Assembly (NCBI GenBank): GCA_016715365.1
Contig: JADKAM010000003.1
Location: forward strand, 124,001-188,000
DNA from: Chitinophagaceae bacterium
GTDB lineage: Bacteria; Bacteroidota; Bacteroidia; Chitinophagales; Chitinophagaceae
DNA length: 64,000 nucleotides
Reading direction: 5' to 3'
In this document: positions 15,539 to 23,648 of the stretch, piece by piece
Position numbering within the stretch: position 1 is the first letter of the stretch
Layout: each line of letters opens with the position of its first letter
Position numbers and translations under genes: made by a program
Notes under the pieces: generated by a model
Database searches by the model: none
Told to the model about the DNA's origin: nothing
What the model saw: the letters and a program-made list of their open reading frames with translations, nothing else

Positions 15539-16812
15539 CCGTTGTATTTTTTAAAAATGATGCAGCTGTTTATATCGCCAAAACCAAAACTGGCTTTAGC
15601 AATTACCTGCAATGTATCTGTTTTGATAAGTTGTTGAGGAATTTTTTCTTCCCCAATGATGGAAGCGATATCCGGATGAATATCTTCGCAATTAATGGAA
15701 GGAAAAATAAAACCATGATACAAACCCAGCACTGCAGCTACACTTTCAATGGCTCCGGCAGCGCCCAGGCAATGGCCGGTCATGCTTTTTAAGGAATGTA
15801 TGTAGGGGAAATCATTTCCTTTTCTGTTTAAAGCCACAGACCAGTTATTTATTTCTGCCGCATCTTTAATAGTTGCTGTTAAATGACCGTTTATCAGATC
15901 AATTTCATCAGCATTTATTCCTGCATTCTTAACTGCATCTTTTATGCAACGTTGCACTGCTTCATTGTTTGGTGCAGTCATGCTGCCGGTGCCACGCTGG
16001 CCACCTGCATTCATAGCTCCACCTACAATTTCGCCATAAATTTTGGCGCCACGCTCTGTAGCACTCGTTAAAGACTCTAACAATAATGCACCGGCACCGC
16101 TGCCCGGCACAAAGCCGCTTGCAGTAGCACTCATGGGCCTTGATGCTTTTTCGGGCGTATTATTATGTTTGTAGGTTATCACTTTCATAGCATCAAAACC
16201 ACCCCACAAATAAGGGCCGTCATCACTGCAACCGCCCACCAGCATACGTTTTGCTTTACCAGATTGAATTCTTTCGAAGCCCGTTATTATTGCTTCTGTT
16301 CCTGTGCAGCAGGCCGATGAATTGGTGGTAACCAAATTACCCAAACCAAGTATGCCGCTTATATAAGCCGAGATGCCGCTTGCCATGGTTTGCGAAACGG
16401 CGGTACTGCCCAATGTTTTTACATGGCCTGCATCTATTTTGTAAAATGATTCACGTAGTTTTTCTACAGACGAACTGCCGGTTCCAAAAACGGTTCCGCT
16501 ATCCCAATCCGGTTCGCTGTTTTCGTTGATGGATAAGCCTGCATCTTTCCATGCATCCATACCGGCCATGCAACCATACAAAATACCGTTACTGTTAAAA
16601 TTTTTTAATTGAAGGGGAGATAAGTATTGTTGTTTTAATGCTTCTGGTACCGGCGGAATGCCTCCTACACAACAGGAAAAATTCAGTGCTTCCAGTTCTT
16701 TATAAAACCGGATACCGGAAATACCTTTTTTTATAGCTTCGTTGAAAGCAGCAACTCCCACACCGTTGGGCGCAGTTACGCCAAGTCCGGTTATAACTAC
16801 TCTGCTTTGCAC
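15535..16812 (-). CDS. Beta-ketoacyl-ACP synthase (KAS II-like)
   Basis: Condensing enzyme that would extend an ACP-bound acyl chain. The Cys-His-His triad is complete: SSACCTGTEA, NGHLTATIKDAAE and SMTGHCLGAAGA. I place the start at GTG 16812, giving VQSRVVITGLGVTAPNG, because family members begin just before RVVITG; an ATG at 16851 would add 13 residues. It overlaps the dehydratase gene by 16 bases and the ACP by four. No chain-length-factor partner is present, so it probably acts as a homodimer like FabF. Together with the ACP, dehydratase and enoyl-reductase-like SDR it forms a type II fatty-acid-like set. Confidence 0.92.
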   Translation of the reverse strand: MQSRVVITGLGVTAPNGVGVAAFNEAIKKGISGIRFYKELEALNFSCCVGGIPPVPEALKQQYLSPLQLKNFNSNGILYGCMAGMDAWKDAGLSINENSEPDWDSGTVFGTGSSSVEKLRESFYKIDAGHVKTLGSTAVSQTMASGISAYISGILGLGNLVTTNSSACCTGTEAIITGFERIQSGKAKRMLVGGCSDDGPYLWGGFDAMKVITYKHNNTPEKASRPMSATASGFVPGSGAGALLLESLTSATERGAKIYGEIVGGAMNAGGQRGTGSMTAPNNEAVQRCIKDAVKNAGINADEIDLINGHLTATIKDAAEINNWSVALNRKGNDFPYIHSLKSMTGHCLGAAGAIESVAAVLGLYHGFIFPSINCEDIHPDIASIIGEEKIPQQLIKTDTLQVIAKASFGFGDINSCIIFKKYNG

Positions 16813-17252
16813 TTCTTTGATTTTATAAAGCCGGAAATGGATCCGCTGCAAACAATGATATCATGGCTGTTTCTCATTTCTACTGCACAACAAAGTTTGT
16901 TGAACCTGAAATATTTTTTCTGAGAGATCACGGTTACTTTTTCGCCGGGGAAAACCGGTGCATGAAAATTTATTTCAACTGATGTGAGGGCAATCTGGGG
17001 TATTTCAGGTCCACGCATCTGGTCACGAAACAGATAAATGCCCAGGCAAACAGCGCCAATCTGTGCCATGGTTTCGGTAAGTATTACACCGGGCGTTATT
17101 GGAAAATTGGTAAAGTGCCCCTGGTAAAAAAACTCGTCGGGCTTGTAGGTATAAGTTCCTTTAACACCATCGTCTGATATTTCACACAATTCATCTGCAA
17201 ATAAAAATGGCGGTGAATAGGGCAATAAGTTTAATATTTCTGTTGTTGTCAT
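16797..17252 (-). CDS. FabZ-like beta-hydroxyacyl-ACP dehydratase
   Basis: A 151-residue hotdog-fold protein. The catalytic region reads GHFTNFPITPGVILTETMAQ, with the His and the Glu of FabZ/FabA-type dehydratases in their usual spacing. The C-terminal part (TSVEINFHAPVFPGEKV) fits the family's second half. It would remove water from 3-hydroxyacyl-ACP. The gene sits between the SDR (five-base gap) and the ketosynthase (16-base overlap), in keeping with a role in the same acyl-chain cycle. Confidence 0.88.
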   Translation of the reverse strand: MTTTEILNLLPYSPPFLFADELCEISDDGVKGTYTYKPDEFFYQGHFTNFPITPGVILTETMAQIGAVCLGIYLFRDQMRGPEIPQIALTSVEINFHAPVFPGEKVTVISQKKYFRFNKLCCAVEMRNSHDIIVCSGSISGFIKSKKCKAE

Positions 17253-17257
17253 TTTTC

Positions 17258-18055
17258 TTAACTGATGTGTTCTCCTCCGTCGGCAATAATAATGCTTCCA
17301 TTTATCCAGGCGGCTTCATCTTTGGCCAAAAGATAAACAACATTTGCCACATCCTGGGGAGTTGTTATACGTTTAAAAGGGTTGCGGTTTAAAATATTTT
17401 CTTTCAGCATCTCATGGCCGGGTATCTTCCTGAAAGCTTCCGTATCTGTAACACCGGCCTGTATACAATTTGCCCTGATTCCGAATGGTGCAAATTCCAG
17501 TGCAATATTTCGTGTAATGGCTTCCAGGGCTGCTTTTGCTGCAGAAACTGCTGCATAGCTTTTGAAAGCTTTTTTATTTCCCTCGCTGGTAAAGCTCATC
17601 ACCCTGGCATCGGCAGCAAATAATTTTTTTTCAAAAAGCAATTTTGTCCAGTCGTACAAGCTGATGGCCATCGATTCTAAGGTAAGATGAAAATCATCAT
17701 TCTGCAAAACCGGTTTTTCATCATCCAGCATGGGTTTTAAATTTCCTTTGGCAATGCTGTGTATCAGCACCCTGATCTTTCCAGCTTCGCCCAGGTTTTC
17801 CTGAATGGCCGCAATCATAATTTCTCTTTTTTCGGCCGACATGGCATCCTTATTAAAAGATAACAGCTGCACACCGGTTTGTTTAATTTGTACAAACTCC
17901 TGTTCAATGGCAGCAGCATCCAGTTTACTGTTTCGGTGTACTATAATAATATTACAACCATGCAGGGCCAGTTTTTTTGCCGAAGCCAATCCCAAACCTG
18001 CCGAGCCTCCCAATATCAATGCCCAGTAATTTTTATTTTCAAATTCTTTTACCAT
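17258..18055 (-). CDS. Short-chain dehydrogenase, enoyl-ACP-reductase-like
   Basis: A 265-residue SDR. The nucleotide site reads LGGSAGLG. The catalytic Tyr and Lys appear in SYAAVSAAK with six residues between them, the Y-x6-K spacing of FabI/FabL enoyl-ACP reductases rather than the Y-x3-K of FabG ketoreductases. A HSIAKGNLKPM segment also recalls FabI. I therefore favour enoyl reduction, though ketoreduction cannot be excluded. No other SDR is present, so the keto-reduction step would need the housekeeping FabG. It overlaps the type III PKS gene by seven bases. Confidence 0.82.
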   Translation of the reverse strand: MVKEFENKNYWALILGGSAGLGLASAKKLALHGCNIIIVHRNSKLDAAAIEQEFVQIKQTGVQLLSFNKDAMSAEKREIMIAAIQENLGEAGKIRVLIHSIAKGNLKPMLDDEKPVLQNDDFHLTLESMAISLYDWTKLLFEKKLFAADARVMSFTSEGNKKAFKSYAAVSAAKAALEAITRNIALEFAPFGIRANCIQAGVTDTEAFRKIPGHEMLKENILNRNPFKRITTPQDVANVVYLLAKDEAAWINGSIIIADGGEHIS

Positions 18056-19101
18056 TGTAATAAAATGCTTTGTGCTGTAAAGCCCGGCCCAAAACTAAGC
18101 ATAAGGCCTTTATCTCCCTTCGCTATATTTTTTTCAAGAAATCTTTCCAGCACATAAAGTACGGTTACGCTGCTCATATTTCCATATTGTTTTAAAACTT
18201 CCCGGGTATCATCAATATTTTTTCCCAATGAGCCAAAAAGTTCTTCAACCGTTTGTACAATTTTTCTGCCGCCCGGATGAAAGATCAGGTGATTGACTTC
18301 CCCAATATCCGAATTATTTCTTTCCAGAAAAGGATGTACAATTTTTGGAAAATGTGCCGAGATGGTTTCCGGTACGGTTTCATCCAGTATCATACGCAGA
18401 CCTGTGTTGGTAAGTTTAAAACCCATCATGTATGCTGCATCATAAAAATGATACATTTCTTCGGCAATGATTTCCGGTCCTTCATCTTCATCGCAGGATG
18501 AAAGTAATATGGCTGCAGCGCCATCGCCAAATATGGCAGCGCTTACAATATTGGCCATCGAAAAATCATCTAACTGAAAAGTGGCTGAAGGCGATTCTAC
18601 CGCAATCACCGCCGCTTTTTTACCGGGGTTGGCTTTTAAAAAATTCTTTGCATAAATGATACCTGATACGCCGGCAGCACAGCCCATTTCGGTAACCGGC
18701 AGCCGCACAATATCCTGTTTCATTTTTAAACTGTTTACCAGGTACGCATCAACCGATGGTATCATAATGCCGGTGCAGCTTACCGTAATGAGGTAATCCA
18801 GTTCATTGGCTTTCCAGCCGGCTTTGTCCAGCGCTTTTTGCAGTACCTGCGCTGCCAGTTTTGTACATTCACGAACATAGATATCATTCTTTTCTTCAAA
18901 AGAAGTGCTTGTAAAAACCTCCTCAGGACTCATGATGGAATATCTTTTATCAACCCCTGCATTGCCAAAGATCTTGATCACTTTTCTTATAAAGCGCTCA
19001 TCCTGCCCTGCAAGCCAGGTTTCTATAAAAGGAATGATATCTGCTGTTTTGCGTGAATAAGGGGGCAATTGTTTTGCCACTGTTTTTATTTTTACACTCA
19101 T
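18049..19101 (-). CDS. Type III polyketide synthase (chalcone/stilbene synthase family)
   Basis: A 350-residue homodimer-type condensing enzyme that extends an acyl starter with malonyl-CoA and cyclises it to a resorcinol, pyrone or phloroglucinol-type product. The triad is complete: Cys in TEMGCAAGVSG, His in LIFHPGGRKI, Asn in YGNMSSVTVLYV. I place the start at ATG 19101, which gives the usual length and an ATGA overlap with the upstream methyltransferase; the frame extends to an ATG at 19137. Neighbours (FAS-like enzymes, two methyltransferases, flavoprotein) resemble an expanded form of the srsABC and ars phenolic-lipid clusters of Streptomyces and Azotobacter. Confidence 0.92.
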   Translation of the reverse strand: MSVKIKTVAKQLPPYSRKTADIIPFIETWLAGQDERFIRKVIKIFGNAGVDKRYSIMSPEEVFTSTSFEEKNDIYVRECTKLAAQVLQKALDKAGWKANELDYLITVSCTGIMIPSVDAYLVNSLKMKQDIVRLPVTEMGCAAGVSGIIYAKNFLKANPGKKAAVIAVESPSATFQLDDFSMANIVSAAIFGDGAAAILLSSCDEDEGPEIIAEEMYHFYDAAYMMGFKLTNTGLRMILDETVPETISAHFPKIVHPFLERNNSDIGEVNHLIFHPGGRKIVQTVEELFGSLGKNIDDTREVLKQYGNMSSVTVLYVLERFLEKNIAKGDKGLMLSFGPGFTAQSILLQW

Positions 19102-19808
19102 GTTTTTTTTATTATCCATTGATACCTGAAAGCCCATCTCCAGCGGATAGAACTGACTGTATTGTTTAGTTTTTTACTGATATGGATCAACTCATTTTTT
19201 TTAAATCCCCGTAAAACAGAAATAGCCCCGTCTTTTTTTACCATGGGGTTTTTTATAAAAAGGCAAACGGCTTTAAACAGGTAATAGGCTATGCTGCTCC
19301 TGTGCAGGTCGTTTATAACTACTCCTATCCTGGCTTTTTTTACGATGGGGATCAGCAGGTGATCAATTTCCTGATTTGTAAAATGGTGAAGGAATAAGGT
19401 TGTAATACCAATATCAAACGATAAGCCTGAAAATTCAATGGACTGTACATCCATTTTTATAAAACTGATCTCGGGATATTTTACCGATAATTTTCTTGCA
19501 TAATTCACAGTATATTCATTGGCATCTATTCCGGTTAATTTAAAAGTATAATTATTTTTTCTTCCATAATCTGCTACGGCCCTCAGGATATCACCACTGC
19601 CACAACCCAGATCAACAATGGATATGGCAGCATCTTTTGGCTCAGCTTTTAATAACGTGTGCAGGCCATTAATGGTTGCCTTGTTACCTCCCAGGCGTTT
19701 ATTTATCAGCACAAGCTGGTCCAGTGTATTTTGCAGCAAGTCGCCTTCCATCGATAGGTCATCCATGTCCTCCTGCCGGGTGCTGCGGTATTTTGTATTT
19801 ATAAACAT
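19098..19808 (-). CDS. SAM-dependent methyltransferase 1 of the type III PKS operon
   Basis: A 236-residue class I methyltransferase. The SAM site is IVDLGCGSGDILRAVADYG near residue 65. An LTGIDANEYTV strand end and a DIGITTLFLHHF segment follow as motifs II-IV. It is a tandem paralogue of the next upstream gene: both share an N-terminal DDL-S/T-L/M-x-G-x-L block and the same overall length. It would methylate a hydroxyl or ring carbon of the polyketide. It overlaps the type III PKS gene by four bases and follows the paralogue with a one-base gap. Confidence 0.85.
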   Translation of the reverse strand: MFINTKYRSTRQEDMDDLSMEGDLLQNTLDQLVLINKRLGGNKATINGLHTLLKAEPKDAAISIVDLGCGSGDILRAVADYGRKNNYTFKLTGIDANEYTVNYARKLSVKYPEISFIKMDVQSIEFSGLSFDIGITTLFLHHFTNQEIDHLLIPIVKKARIGVVINDLHRSSIAYYLFKAVCLFIKNPMVKKDGAISVLRGFKKNELIHISKKLNNTVSSIRWRWAFRYQWIIKKT

Positions 19809-19809
19809 T

Positions 19810-20514
19810 TTAAATTTTCCTGGCCGGATAGCTGGTTAACAAAATTCTGAACAAAGGCACGCTCTGTAAACTGTATGTACCAATGCCAGCCTGCTGTAAA
19901 ATGGCAAGCCATTCTTTTTCTGAGAACGATCTTTTTATAGCCAGTAAACCATCTTCTTTTGCCAGCTTGCTGATGGGCAGCAAAAAACTGCTGAATTTAA
20001 AAAGACGCATGGCAAACCGGTTTCGTTTCAATTCACTAAAAATAATTGCGGTGGAAACAGCCGGTAAATTATTTCTTAAAAAATCAACGAGCACATCTGC
20101 TGAAAAATGATATATAAAATGGCTGCTGATCAGTATATCGCATGGCTGAATGGTGAATTGGTTATCCAGAATATCGGCCTGCAAAAAACTTATTTCATTA
20201 AATGCGGCACATTTTTTTTCTGCGTAGGCTAAAGTGTTTGCATTGCCATCAATGCCTGTAATGGTACATTCAATTTTATGCCGGCTCAATGACTTTGCAA
20301 CTGCTAAAGCCAGGTCGCCGCCGCCGCATCCCAGGTCAATGATATGCCATGTTTTTTTTTCTTTACCTGTAACACGCAGTATTGCTTTAACAACCGACCG
20401 GTGATTGCCAAACCACCTGTTAACCCATTCCAGGCTTTGTAACGCTTTATGCAAAGGTTCGCCATGCAGGGTAAGATCATCAAGCTTTTCATTTTCTGAA
20501 GACCTTATGTTCAT
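19810..20514 (-). CDS. SAM-dependent methyltransferase 2 of the type III PKS operon
   Basis: A 234-residue class I methyltransferase with SAM site IIDLGCGGGDLALAVAKSL and the block CTITGIDGNANTLAYAEKK. It is the paralogue of the gene just downstream. Two methyltransferases suggest two methylation positions or successive steps. It overlaps the flavin oxidoreductase stop by four bases (ATGA at 20514-20511). Confidence 0.85.
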   Translation of the reverse strand: MNIRSSENEKLDDLTLHGEPLHKALQSLEWVNRWFGNHRSVVKAILRVTGKEKKTWHIIDLGCGGGDLALAVAKSLSRHKIECTITGIDGNANTLAYAEKKCAAFNEISFLQADILDNQFTIQPCDILISSHFIYHFSADVLVDFLRNNLPAVSTAIIFSELKRNRFAMRLFKFSSFLLPISKLAKEDGLLAIKRSFSEKEWLAILQQAGIGTYSLQSVPLFRILLTSYPARKI

Positions 20515-21671
20515 ACTGCAGATACGTTTAAAACTTTTCCATGGGTTTGCCTGATGATAGCAGGTAATACACCGGGGATATGTGTAAGGCCATACATCAC
20601 TGCCCTGGCAAGATTATCTTTTCCAAAAAATGTCTGTAAAATTCTGCCGGTTGCAATTCTTTTTTTAAATGCGTTATCCCACTGCTGTGCATAGGCAGTT
20701 TCCAGTTCCTGCCGGGTTTTTATTTTAGCATCAAAATAATCAATGATCAGTTCCGAAGCTATTTTAGCACTGTGTATTGCCATGGCCATGCCATTGCCGC
20801 ATAACGGGTGAATCATACCTGCAGCATCACCACACATCAATATATGATCTTCCACCGTTGTTTTATTTGAAAATGAGATCTGGCTGATGGTTAAAGGTTT
20901 TTCAAAAACAGGAACAGTATTTTCGAAAATGGTTTTTAAATGCGGATTTTTAAACAACACTTCCTGCTGAAAACTTTCTATATTTTTATACTGCTGAAAA
21001 CTTTTGTAGTTGGCAATAAAGCAAATATTCAGGTTGCCGTTTTCTACCTGTGATACGCCACAATAGCCACCGGCAAAATTATGCAGCGCCACCAGGTCTT
21101 CCGGGAAATCACCTTTATAGTGTGCTTTTACAGCCATAAAAGGCGATCTGTTGTTTATAAAACCACGTTCCAGTTTTACATCCATATTACTTCTTTTACC
21201 AAAAGCACCTATCACCATTTTTGCATTCAGTTCATTTCCATCTTTGGTTGTTACCTTAAAAATATCATTTGCAAAATGAACATCCGAAACGGTATCCTGG
21301 ATAACCGTACAATTATTTGCTACTGCTTTTTGCAAAAGAAAATGATCCAGTGTATACCTGCTTACCCCAAAGCCGCCCAGCGGAAGCGTGGTTTCAATTG
21401 TTTTTCCACGGGTGGTGCTTAACAAAAACCGGTTAATTTTTTTTGCACCGGTAGTCAGCGGATCGGCACCCAGATGCTGCAGGTAGGGCAATACTTCATT
21501 GGAAATATATTCGCCGCAGACCTTGTGCTTTGGGTATTCATTTTTTTCAATCAGCGTAACAGTCAATCCGGCTTTTGATAAATGAATGGCACTTACAAGG
21601 CCGGCAAGGCCGCCGCCAATGATGATGATATCTGTAGTTTGATTATTCAAAGCCGGGATTGTAATTTTCAA
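20511..21671 (-). CDS. FAD-dependent oxidoreductase (geranylgeranyl-reductase/monooxygenase type), first gene of the operon
   Basis: A 386-residue flavoprotein. An N-terminal Rossmann motif IIIGGGLAGLVSAIHLSKAG is followed by an Arg/Lys-Cys-Gly block (KHKVCGEYIS). A second FAD motif CGDAAGMIHPLCGNGMAMA lies near residue 280. This pattern is shared by geranylgeranyl reductases and aromatic hydroxylases. In known type III PKS lipid clusters a flavin monooxygenase hydroxylates the ring; reduction of a chain is the alternative. It leads the ten-gene minus-strand transcript, with a TATCTTTG box 15 bases upstream of its start. Confidence 0.87.
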   Translation of the reverse strand: MKITIPALNNQTTDIIIIGGGLAGLVSAIHLSKAGLTVTLIEKNEYPKHKVCGEYISNEVLPYLQHLGADPLTTGAKKINRFLLSTTRGKTIETTLPLGGFGVSRYTLDHFLLQKAVANNCTVIQDTVSDVHFANDIFKVTTKDGNELNAKMVIGAFGKRSNMDVKLERGFINNRSPFMAVKAHYKGDFPEDLVALHNFAGGYCGVSQVENGNLNICFIANYKSFQQYKNIESFQQEVLFKNPHLKTIFENTVPVFEKPLTISQISFSNKTTVEDHILMCGDAAGMIHPLCGNGMAMAIHSAKIASELIIDYFDAKIKTRQELETAYAQQWDNAFKKRIATGRILQTFFGKDNLARAVMYGLTHIPGVLPAIIRQTHGKVLNVSAV

Positions 21672-21685
21672 ATAAACGGTAGCTG

Positions 21686-21693
21686 CAAAGATA
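21686..21693 (-). promoter_or_regulatory. TATCTTTG -7 box of the type III PKS operon
   Basis: The minus strand reads TATCTTTG 15 bases before ATG 21671. A TTTGC lies about 28 bases further upstream, which is longer than the usual 19-21 base spacing. The box is the best visible promoter for the operon. Confidence 0.45.
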
Positions 21694-21930
21694 ACGATAG
21701 TTTAAGCACGCAGGTATGCTGCAAAGGGCTGTTAGATCCGGGTTCACAACTGTTAATTTTTTTCTAATAAGTGTCAATGATAAGGATGCACAAAGGGCCC
21801 ATGTGTTGTAAAATATAAATGGAACGGTTCTTGAAGTGTGTTAAACCGGCATCTCTGAATAAGCTTTTCAGAAAAAATGTTAAGCGTGGTAGTTGTGATT
21901 GCCTGTGGTTTTAAAAACTTTAGTTAAATT

Positions 21931-22479
21931 GTGTTCATGAAAAAAACAGCCTTTTTACTTGCCGCATTCTTTATGTATGCTTCCTGCATTACAGCCCAAA
22001 GAATTTTATCACCTATTGATGCAAGCAGCAAAGTGCATTTTGTTATCAAAAATTTTGGTATCAAAACGGGTGGCGATTTTAAAGGATTAAAAGGTACTAT
22101 AAAATTTTTGCCTGCAAATCTGGCTGCTTCTGCTTTTGATGTTACTGTTGATGCAGCAACTATTGATACTGATAACGAAAGCCGTGATGAGCATTTGCGC
22201 CAGGCCGAATATTTTGATGCGGCCACTTACAAAACCATACAGATAACAAGTACAAAAATCACCACTTCTTCCATTGCGGGCAGGTTTTATATGTTTGCAA
22301 ACCTTACCATTAAAGGGGTAACAAAGCCCGTTGAATTTGGCTTTGGAGCCACACCAAAAGATGGCGGATATATTTTTGACGGTGAGTTTAAAATTAACCG
22401 CAGAGATTTTGGCGTTGGCGGCAGCAGTGTATCCATGTCGGATAATTTAACCGTGTCATTATCGGTTCTGGCAAAGTAA
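21931..22479 (+). CDS. YceI family periplasmic protein
   Basis: A 182-residue exported lipocalin-like protein. The signal peptide occupies residues 1-21 (FLLAAFFMYASCITAQ). The YceI domain shows IDASSKVHFVIKNFGIKTGGDF, an NESRDEHLRQAEYFDAATY block and GVTKPVEFGFG. YceI proteins bind polyisoprenoid or long amphipathic lipids in the periplasm. The gene starts 260 bases from the divergent type III PKS operon. A link to a lipid product of that operon is possible but unproven, since YceI genes are common in this phylum. Confidence 0.9.
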   Translation: MFMKKTAFLLAAFFMYASCITAQRILSPIDASSKVHFVIKNFGIKTGGDFKGLKGTIKFLPANLAASAFDVTVDAATIDTDNESRDEHLRQAEYFDAATYKTIQITSTKITTSSIAGRFYMFANLTIKGVTKPVEFGFGATPKDGGYIFDGEFKINRRDFGVGGSSVSMSDNLTVSLSVLAK

Positions 22480-22533
22480 ATGCCGGAATTTTTCTCTTCC
22501 TTGCGCATATATCCATATGTAAGCCTTGCTTAG

Positions 22534-22541
22534 TATCTTTG
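22534..22541 (+). promoter_or_regulatory. TATCTTTG box five bases before a start codon
   Basis: TATCTTTG matches the -7 consensus and ends at 22541, with ATG at 22546. Transcription would begin at or very near the ATG, so the mRNA would be leaderless or nearly so. No clear -33 element is seen. Confidence 0.45.
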
Positions 22542-22545
22542 CCCG

Positions 22546-23235
22546 ATGCCAAAATTGCTACGTGTTTTTTTGTGGGGCTTGCTAATCAGTTTCCTGGGAT
22601 CATTACCACTGGGTACCCTTAATGTGGCTGCCATGCAGATAGGTATACAGGAAAGTATAAAAAATGCGATCTATTTTTCCATTGGTTCTTTATTAGTTGA
22701 AATGATTTACGTACGCATTTCTTTAATTGGGGTAGACTGGATTCGTAAGCAGGAAAAGCTGATGAAGGCAATGGAATGGTTTACACTTATAATTATAGTA
22801 GCGCTGGCTGTGGGCAGTTTTATTGCGGCTACCAGCGAAGGCGGCGATGCCAAAAATGTGATACTGCAAAATAATATGCACCGTTTTTTGTTAGGTATGT
22901 TCATGTGTGCCATTAACCCGGTACAAATACCATTTTGGTTTGGGTGGAGCACGGTACTCTTTACAAAAAAAATACTGGAACCGGTAAAAATGCAATACAA
23001 TATCTATATCATTGGTATTGGCATTGGAACGCTGGCCGGCAATTGTGTTTTTATTTTTGGCGGCAAATGGCTGGTGCAAAGAATTGCCAACAGCCAGCAA
23101 TATCTTAATTGGGTGATAGGCGGCATTTTTGCTTTAACCGCCCTGATACAGGCCATTAAAATGATCATGCATAAAGATGCAGTGCATAAATTTACACATG
23201 CTGAAGAAGCTGCAGAAGAAGAACCAACAGCTTAA
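22546..23235 (+). CDS. LysE-type translocator
   Basis: A 229-residue membrane protein with about six hydrophobic segments. It begins LLRVFLWGLLISFLGSLPLGTLNVAAM, where the P-x-G near the first helix fits the LysE/RhtB amino-acid exporter family. A long insertion-like segment with MEWFTLIIIVALAVGSF follows, and the tail is Glu/Ala-rich and cytosolic. Its substrate is unknown. The stop overlaps the stop of the minus-strand cupin gene by four bases. Confidence 0.78.
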   Translation: MPKLLRVFLWGLLISFLGSLPLGTLNVAAMQIGIQESIKNAIYFSIGSLLVEMIYVRISLIGVDWIRKQEKLMKAMEWFTLIIIVALAVGSFIAATSEGGDAKNVILQNNMHRFLLGMFMCAINPVQIPFWFGWSTVLFTKKILEPVKMQYNIYIIGIGIGTLAGNCVFIFGGKWLVQRIANSQQYLNWVIGGIFALTALIQAIKMIMHKDAVHKFTHAEEAAEEEPTA

Positions 23236-23561
23236 TCCACAATAAATAAAGTACAGCCATTTGCAGATCTGCTGCGGTGTGCATTGCTGTTGTCGCCAAC
23301 CTGGTAAGTCATTCCCTGCGATAAGATAAATTCTCTGCCATCTTCCAGTTCGGTTATCATTTGGCCGCTTATGCAATAAATGATATGCCCTTTCCGGCAC
23401 CAATGATCGGCAAAATAATTGGCAGAATATTCAACCATGCGTATCCTGATATCGCCCATCTTAAAAATTTTCCACCAGGCTGTTCCGCTTGTGCCTTTAT
23501 GTTCTTCGGCTGCAATGCTGTTCCAGTCAAGTGTTTGAAAAGGGAATGTTTCTATGTTCAT
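23232..23561 (-). CDS. DHCW-motif cupin-fold protein
   Basis: A 109-residue single-domain cupin. It matches the small family annotated as DHCW-motif cupins: MNIETFPFQTLDWNSI start, HKGTSGTAWWK, VEYSANYFADHWCRKGH with metal-ligand His residues, and SQGMTYQVGDNSNAHRS. Start 23561 is chosen because all similarity begins there; the open frame continues to 23942 but that extension lies under the start of the divergent exonuclease gene. No enzyme activity is known to me for the family. Confidence 0.85.
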   Translation of the reverse strand: MNIETFPFQTLDWNSIAAEEHKGTSGTAWWKIFKMGDIRIRMVEYSANYFADHWCRKGHIIYCISGQMITELEDGREFILSQGMTYQVGDNSNAHRSRSANGCTLFIVD

Positions 23562-23648
23562 ACCGGTTGATTGATATCTCAAATTTGCAATATTGTTACC
23601 AGATAAAAAATAGTTAGTAACTAAATTAATTAGTATTTTCGATGCCCG

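Noticed and set aside
14254..21671. Flexirubin or aryl-polyene biosynthesis cluster
   Set aside because: Those clusters use DarA/DarB-type enzymes or paired ketosynthase/chain-length-factor sets and a tyrosine ammonia-lyase; none is present, while a true type III PKS is.
21672..21930. A tRNA-like string (gatccgggttcacaac) in the gap upstream of the type III PKS operon
   Set aside because: No matching acceptor, D or anticodon stems could be formed around it.
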